Assembly (NCBI RefSeq): GCF_002387245.1
Contig: NZ_DGLD01000006.1
Span: 92,575 to 156,574, forward strand
Direction: 5' to 3'
Source of the DNA: Brevundimonas sp. UBA4553
GTDB taxonomy: Bacteria; Pseudomonadota; Alphaproteobacteria; Caulobacterales; Caulobacteraceae
DNA: 64,000 bases
Both the position numbers and the translations under genes were made by a program. The notes beneath the pieces were generated by a model. It did no database searches, had not been told where the DNA came from, and worked only from the letters and a program-made list of their open reading frames with translations. Positions 60,302 through 64,000 of the stretch are shown here, in pieces (position 1 is the first letter of the stretch; every line of letters begins with the position of its first letter).

Positions 60302-61178
60302 TCTGAACTTGTTCTCGAAGCTGCTCGATGACGGCCTTCAATTCGAGGCCGATTCCGGTGAGCGGCGTGGTAGCGGATTTCGAGCAGAGCGTGTTCGCTT
60401 CCCGCATGAATTCCTGCATCAGGAAGTCGAGTTTCCGCCCGGCGGGGGGTTGCTGCAACAGTGTCCGGGCCGAAGCGACGTGCGCGGTCAGGCGATCCAG
60501 CTCTTCGCGGACGTCCGCCTTGGTCGCCAGAGCTGCGGCTTCAAGGAAGATTCGCTCGTCCAGGCCCGGCGCGTCGGGGGCCAGTTCGCTGATGCGGCGG
60601 GTGAAACGTTCGCGGATCGCCTCGACCTGGCTTGCGGCTTCCTGCTCGGCGCGCGCAACCAGGGCTTCAATGGTCCCGACAAAGTCGTGGATCACGGGCG
60701 TCAGCTGCTCGCCCTCACGCTGACGCGACAGCTTCAGGGCGTCCAGCGCCTGCTCGACAGTCGCGGCGATCGCAGCCTCAACAGCGGCATGAGCCTCGGG
60801 GTCCTCGACCTCTTCGGCCACTTCGATGACGCCGCGCAGCGACAGCAGACCATCGGCCGAAGGCGGCACGGCCCCCTCTTCCGCCAACTGGTTCGCCAAC
60901 CTCAGGTAGGTGGCCAGCACGGCCTCGTTGACGCGCGGCGCGGGCTCGCCCCCCTCGGCCCGCTTGGCCTGAACGCCCAGCGTCACCTGACCCCGGTTCA
61001 GACGCGCCTGCGCCGCCGTCTTGGCCAGGCGTTCCAGGTTCTCGAAACCGCCGGGACCGCGATAGCGAACCTCCAGCGAGCGTCCGTTGACCGAACGCGC
61101 CTCGACCGTCCAGGTCCAGCCGTCCAGCGCGCCGTCGGCACGGCCGAAGCCGGTCATGCCTGAAATAGGCGCACTCAT
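60291..61178 (-). CDS. YicC-family endoribonuclease-like protein
   Basis: A 295-residue protein of the YicC family, members of which have been described as endoribonucleases affecting small-RNA stability. It starts with SGMTGFGRADG, contains EVRYRGPGGFENLERL and the C-terminal DUF1732 part with KLDFLMQEFMREANTLCSKS, the most conserved stretch. Its ATG overlaps the mltG stop by 4 nt and its own stop overlaps gmk, so the mltG-yicC-gmk run is tightly coupled. Confidence 0.92.
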   Translation of the reverse strand: MSAPISGMTGFGRADGALDGWTWTVEARSVNGRSLEVRYRGPGGFENLERLAKTAAQARLNRGQVTLGVQAKRAEGGEPAPRVNEAVLATYLRLANQLAEEGAVPPSADGLLSLRGVIEVAEEVEDPEAHAAVEAAIAATVEQALDALKLSRQREGEQLTPVIHDFVGTIEALVARAEQEAASQVEAIRERFTRRISELAPDAPGLDERIFLEAAALATKADVREELDRLTAHVASARTLLQQPPAGRKLDFLMQEFMREANTLCSKSATTPLTGIGLELKAVIEQLREQVQNVE

Positions 61179-62368
61179 GGCGCGACCGCCGTCGGCACGG
61201 AGATGACCTTGGCGCCGGGCGGGATGACCACGGGCGTCGCCTCTCCTTCAGCCATCGGCGTCGATGTCGCGCCGGGCACGGAAGCGGTCTGACCGGGCGG
61301 AAGACCCGCCTTGCGCCGTTCGATCTCACGCCAACGCGCGACGTTCAGCAGGTGCTCGGGGTAGGTGCGGGCGAAGACGTGGCCGCCGGTGCCGTCGGCG
61401 ACGAAAAAGACGTATTCCGAACGCGGCGGGTTCAGCACGGCCTTCAGCGCCTCTTCGCCCGGGTTGGCGATGGGCGTCGGCGGCAGGCCGTCGATCAGAT
61501 AGGTGTTCCACGGCGTCTGGGCGCGCAGTTCCGAGGCGCGGATGCCGCGGCCCAGCGGACGGCCCTTGGTGACGCCGTAGACGATGGTCGGATCGCTCTC
61601 CAGCCGCATTCCCAGCCGCAGACGGTTGGTGAAGACCGCCGCCACCTCGGGCCGTTCCGAGGCCAGCCCCGTTTCCTTCTCGACGATTGAGGCCAGCACC
61701 ATGGCTTCCTCAGGCGTGGTGACGATGGTGTTCGCCGACCGCGTGGCCCACAGAGCGTCCAGTTTGGACTTGGCCGCCCGCTGCATGCGGGCGACGACCG
61801 AGGCGCGGGTCTCGCCACGCGCCACCTCATAGGTATCGGGCCACAGGCTGCCCTCGGCGGGCACCTCGACTTCGCCGGTCAGGACCGGCTGCTTCATCAG
61901 GATGTCGACCGCCTGGGCGCTGGACCAGCCCTCGGGCAAGGTCACGTAGTGGCGCACCGCCTTGCCGTCCACCAAGAGGCCCACCACCGTGGCCAGCGAC
62001 GCGCCCGACGGCACCTCATATTCACCCGCGCGTATCTTGCGGTCGGCGCCGCTCAGGCTGACGGCGGCGCGGAACAGGTCGGTCGAACGGATCACACCTG
62101 CCGACTTCAAGCTGGCCGCGATGGCGGGCACGCCGGCGCCGGACGGCAGGGTGACGACGGTGGTGTCACCCTCGACCGCCTTCGGCCCCGGTCCCCAGTA
62201 GACGGCCCACAAGGCGATCAGAGCCGCAATGACAAACAGTCCCAGGGTCCCGGCGGCGGTGATCAGACCGACCCCCAGACTGGACCTTGGTGCTCCGCCA
62301 CCTTTCTTGGGCACCCGCGACTTGGGAATACGGACCTTCGGGGGGCGACGCGACGGAGCCTTGGCCAA
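61175..62368 (-). CDS. mltG: Endolytic murein transglycosylase MltG
   Basis: Inner-membrane lytic transglycosylase that cuts nascent glycan strands and sets their length. The 397-residue protein has a basic N-terminal tail, one membrane helix (about 35-57), a LysM-like part and the YceG domain with the catalytic Glu in SIVEKETG and the conserved NRLRLGMRLESDPTI and PGEEALKAVLNP. The C-terminal Pro/Thr-rich tail is variable. It is one base from fabF upstream and overlaps yicC by 4 nt. Confidence 0.93.
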   Translation of the reverse strand: MAKAPSRRPPKVRIPKSRVPKKGGGAPRSSLGVGLITAAGTLGLFVIAALIALWAVYWGPGPKAVEGDTTVVTLPSGAGVPAIAASLKSAGVIRSTDLFRAAVSLSGADRKIRAGEYEVPSGASLATVVGLLVDGKAVRHYVTLPEGWSSAQAVDILMKQPVLTGEVEVPAEGSLWPDTYEVARGETRASVVARMQRAAKSKLDALWATRSANTIVTTPEEAMVLASIVEKETGLASERPEVAAVFTNRLRLGMRLESDPTIVYGVTKGRPLGRGIRASELRAQTPWNTYLIDGLPPTPIANPGEEALKAVLNPPRSEYVFFVADGTGGHVFARTYPEHLLNVARWREIERRKAGLPPGQTASVPGATSTPMAEGEATPVVIPPGAKVISVPTAVAP

Positions 62369-62369
62369 A

Positions 62370-63650
62370 TCAGTCGACCTTCTTGAAGATCACGGCCGCA
62401 TTGGTGCCGCCAAATCCGAAACTGTTGGACATGGCGACGTCGATCTTCATCGGCTTGCCCTTGTGCGGCACCAGATCGATCAGCGTCTCCATCTCCGGGT
62501 CGTCCAGGTTGATGGTCGGGGGCGCGATCTGGTCGCGGATGGCCAGGACCGAGAAGATGCTCTCGATAGCGCCGGCGGCGCCCAGGAGGTGGCCCGTCAT
62601 CGACTTGGTTGAGGAGACGGCGACGTCCTTGGCGTGATCGCCGACCAGACGCTCAATGGCCTTCAGCTCGATCCAGTCGGCCATGGTCGAGGTGCCGTGG
62701 GCGTTGACGTAGTCCAGGTCAGAGGGTTGCAGGCCCGCGCGCTTCAAAGCCGCCTTCATGGCCCGCAGACCACCGTCGCCGTCCTCGGACGGAGCGGTGA
62801 TGTGGTAGGCGTCGCCGCTCATGCCGTAACCGACGACCTCGGCGTAGATCTTGGCGCCGCGCGCCTTGGCGTGTTCGTACTCTTCCAGCACCATGACGCC
62901 GGCGCCCTCGCCCATGATGAAGCCCGCGTGGCCGCGGTCATAGGGGCGCGAGGCCTTCTCGGGCGTGTCGTTGTAGGCGGTGCAAAGGGCCTTACAGGCC
63001 AGGAACCCGGCGATGCCGATAGGCACGACCGAGCTTTCGGCGCCGCCCGCCACCATGACCTCGGCGTCGCCCAGGGCGATCATGCGGGCCGCGTCGCCGA
63101 TGGCGTGGGCGCCGGTGGCGCAGGCGGTGACGACCGAGTGGTTCGGGCCCTTCAGGCCGTGGCGAATCGAGATCTGGCCCGATGCCAGGTTGATCAAGGC
63201 CGAGGGAATGAAGAAGGGGCTGACGCGGCGCACGCCCTGTTCCTTCAGAACAATGGCGGTGTCGGCGATGGGGCCCAGCCCCCCGATGCCGGAGCCGACC
63301 ATGACGCCGGTGGCTTCCTTGTCGTCCTCGGTCTCAGGCTTCCAGTTGGCGTCGGCCAGCGCCTCGTCGGCGGCCGCGATGGCGTACAGGATGAAGTCGT
63401 CGACACGCTTGCGATCCTTGGCCGACATCACCTGATCGGGATCAAACACGCCCGGCTGATCAGGCGCGCCCCGGCCACGACCGTCCACGGAGGGCACTTC
63501 GCCAGCGATCGTGCAGCCATAGCCCTCGGTGTCGAAGGCGGTGATAGGACCGATGCCCGAGCGGCCCTCGACGATGCCCTGCCAGACATGCTCCACGCCC
63601 GAACCGAGCGGAGTGACAAGGCCGAGGCCCGTGATGACGACGCGGCGCAT
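62370..63650 (-). CDS. fabF: Beta-ketoacyl-ACP synthase II
   Basis: Condensing enzyme of fatty acid elongation. From the ATG at 63650 (MRRVVITGLG) it has 426 residues. The catalytic Cys177 lies in VTACATGAH, and the two His are in VNAHGTSTM and STKSMTGHLLGAAG. A few upstream in-frame codons (to 63692) lie in the intergenic hairpin region and are not conserved. It follows acpP by about 118 nt, separated by a strong hairpin; acpP-fabF-mltG is a conserved order. Confidence 0.96.
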   Translation of the reverse strand: MRRVVITGLGLVTPLGSGVEHVWQGIVEGRSGIGPITAFDTEGYGCTIAGEVPSVDGRGRGAPDQPGVFDPDQVMSAKDRKRVDDFILYAIAAADEALADANWKPETEDDKEATGVMVGSGIGGLGPIADTAIVLKEQGVRRVSPFFIPSALINLASGQISIRHGLKGPNHSVVTACATGAHAIGDAARMIALGDAEVMVAGGAESSVVPIGIAGFLACKALCTAYNDTPEKASRPYDRGHAGFIMGEGAGVMVLEEYEHAKARGAKIYAEVVGYGMSGDAYHITAPSEDGDGGLRAMKAALKRAGLQPSDLDYVNAHGTSTMADWIELKAIERLVGDHAKDVAVSSTKSMTGHLLGAAGAIESIFSVLAIRDQIAPPTINLDDPEMETLIDLVPHKGKPMKIDVAMSNSFGFGGTNAAVIFKKVD

Positions 63651-63694
63651 GGTTCGCGCTCCTTGGACTATAAGAATCGTGACCGAAAACAATA

Positions 63695-63738
63695 ATGGCC
63701 GCCGGACGGTCCCGCTAGGGGCCCGCCACGGCGGCCAT
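63695..63738 (-). terminator. Intercistronic hairpin between acpP and fabF
   Basis: A perfect 9-bp outer stem (ATGGCCGCC at 63695-63703, GGCGGCCAT at 63730-63738) encloses a GC-rich loop that can pair further. On the minus strand it is followed by TTATTGTTTTC. It can act as a partial terminator or mRNA stabiliser, letting acpP exceed fabF in expression. Confidence 0.6.
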
Positions 63739-63768
63739 CATTTGGAAGTGCGACGGATCGCAGCTGGA

Positions 63769-64000
63769 TTAACCAGCCAGCTTCTCGTCGATGAACTTCA
63801 CAGCGTCGCCAACGGTCTGGATGTGCTCAGCGGCGTCATCCGGGATCTCGACGTCGAATTCTTCTTCGAAGGCCATGACCAGCTCGACGTTGTCGAGCGA
63901 GTCGGCGCCCAGGTCGTCGATGAAGGAGGCCTTTTCCGTGACCTTGTCCGGATCGGCGTCCAGGTGGTCGATAACGATCTTGCGGACGCGTTCGAGGGTG
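63769..64000 (-). CDS. acpP: Acyl carrier protein (5' end cut by the window)
   Basis: Carries growing acyl chains on a phosphopantetheine arm. About 76 residues are readable up to the window edge; only the first two or three codons are missing. The phosphopantetheine Ser lies in LGADSLDNVELVM, followed by EEEFDVEIPDD, both highly conserved. The stop is a TAA at 63769-63771. AcpS, which modifies this Ser, is encoded at 3943-4344. A hairpin follows before fabF. Confidence 0.95.
   Translation of the reverse strand, partial: TLERVRKIVIDHLDADPDKVTEKASFIDDLGADSLDNVELVMAFEEEFDVEIPDDAAEHIQTVGDAVKFIDEKLAG

Noticed and set aside
1..64000. Mobile elements, CRISPR arrays, tRNA or rRNA genes
   Set aside because: I found no transposase, integrase, phage gene, direct-repeat array or cloverleaf-like intergenic sequence; gene content and base composition look uniform throughout.

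Overview
The window is GC-rich, gene-dense chromosomal DNA of an alphaproteobacterium, most likely Caulobacterales and closest in feel to Brevundimonas or Caulobacter (inference). Support: the RNase E C-terminus ends in the KRGWWRR motif known from the Caulobacter PNPase contact; hdaA is followed by ppk and ppx; NDUFA12 and DUF2155 genes adjoin aat-accC-accB-aroQ; and three promoters fit the Caulobacter housekeeping pattern (TTGaCgS, 10-14 nt, GCTANAWC). I see no tRNA, rRNA, CRISPR array, insertion sequence, prophage or plasmid gene.

Layout. 1-9.3 kb (minus): rpoZ, spoT/rsh, a LOG-family protein, pyrE, pdxJ, acpS, lepB, rnc, era and a serine hydrolase, tightly packed and possibly one long operon. 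9.3-11.6 kb: a small cupin and folK (minus), then head-to-head an NYN-domain protein and a family 5-like uracil-DNA glycosylase. 11.6-18.3 kb: amiC (minus), a 456-bp leader region, rne, an M48-TPR protease and a DsbA-like protein. 18.3-21.1 kb (minus): a secreted TPR protein, thiG and thiS. 21.2-24.4 kb (plus): aroQ-accB-accC-aat. 24.3-25.4 kb (minus): DUF2155 and NDUFA12. 25.6-28.3 kb: an eroded class II ribonucleotide reductase relative cut by an in-frame TGA, behind what looks like a pair of NrdR boxes. 28.3-29.8 kb: two secreted pentapeptide-repeat paralogues.

29.8-36.7 kb: aspS (minus), then hdaA, ppk, ppx and a VOC protein. 36.7-41.4 kb: rnd (minus), purM, a secreted S10 peptidase (minus), purN. 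41.5-46.6 kb: an M13 metallopeptidase, a glycine-zipper lipoprotein, ndk, an ABC-F ATPase and DUF2164. 46.6-49.3 kb (minus): two I78-inhibitor-like lipoproteins, holC and pepA. 49.4-58.6 kb (plus): lptF-lptG-lptD-surA-pdxA-rsmA-aminotransferase, the outer-membrane biogenesis block. 58.6-64 kb: an L,D-transpeptidase (plus), then gmk, yicC, mltG, fabF and acpP (minus; acpP is cut by the window end).

Most of the window is core housekeeping: envelope building (LptF/G/D, SurA, MltG, AmiC, L,D-transpeptidase, LepB), lipid synthesis (AccB/C, FabF, ACP, AcpS), nucleotide metabolism (PyrE, PurM/N, Ndk, Gmk) and RNA/ppGpp control. The most unusual item is the decayed ribonucleotide reductase locus that still carries apparent NrdR sites. 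Other items of interest are evenly spaced DnaA-box-like sites before hdaA, a lipoprotein that seems to need a CTG start, and paired secreted pentapeptide proteins with matching cysteines.
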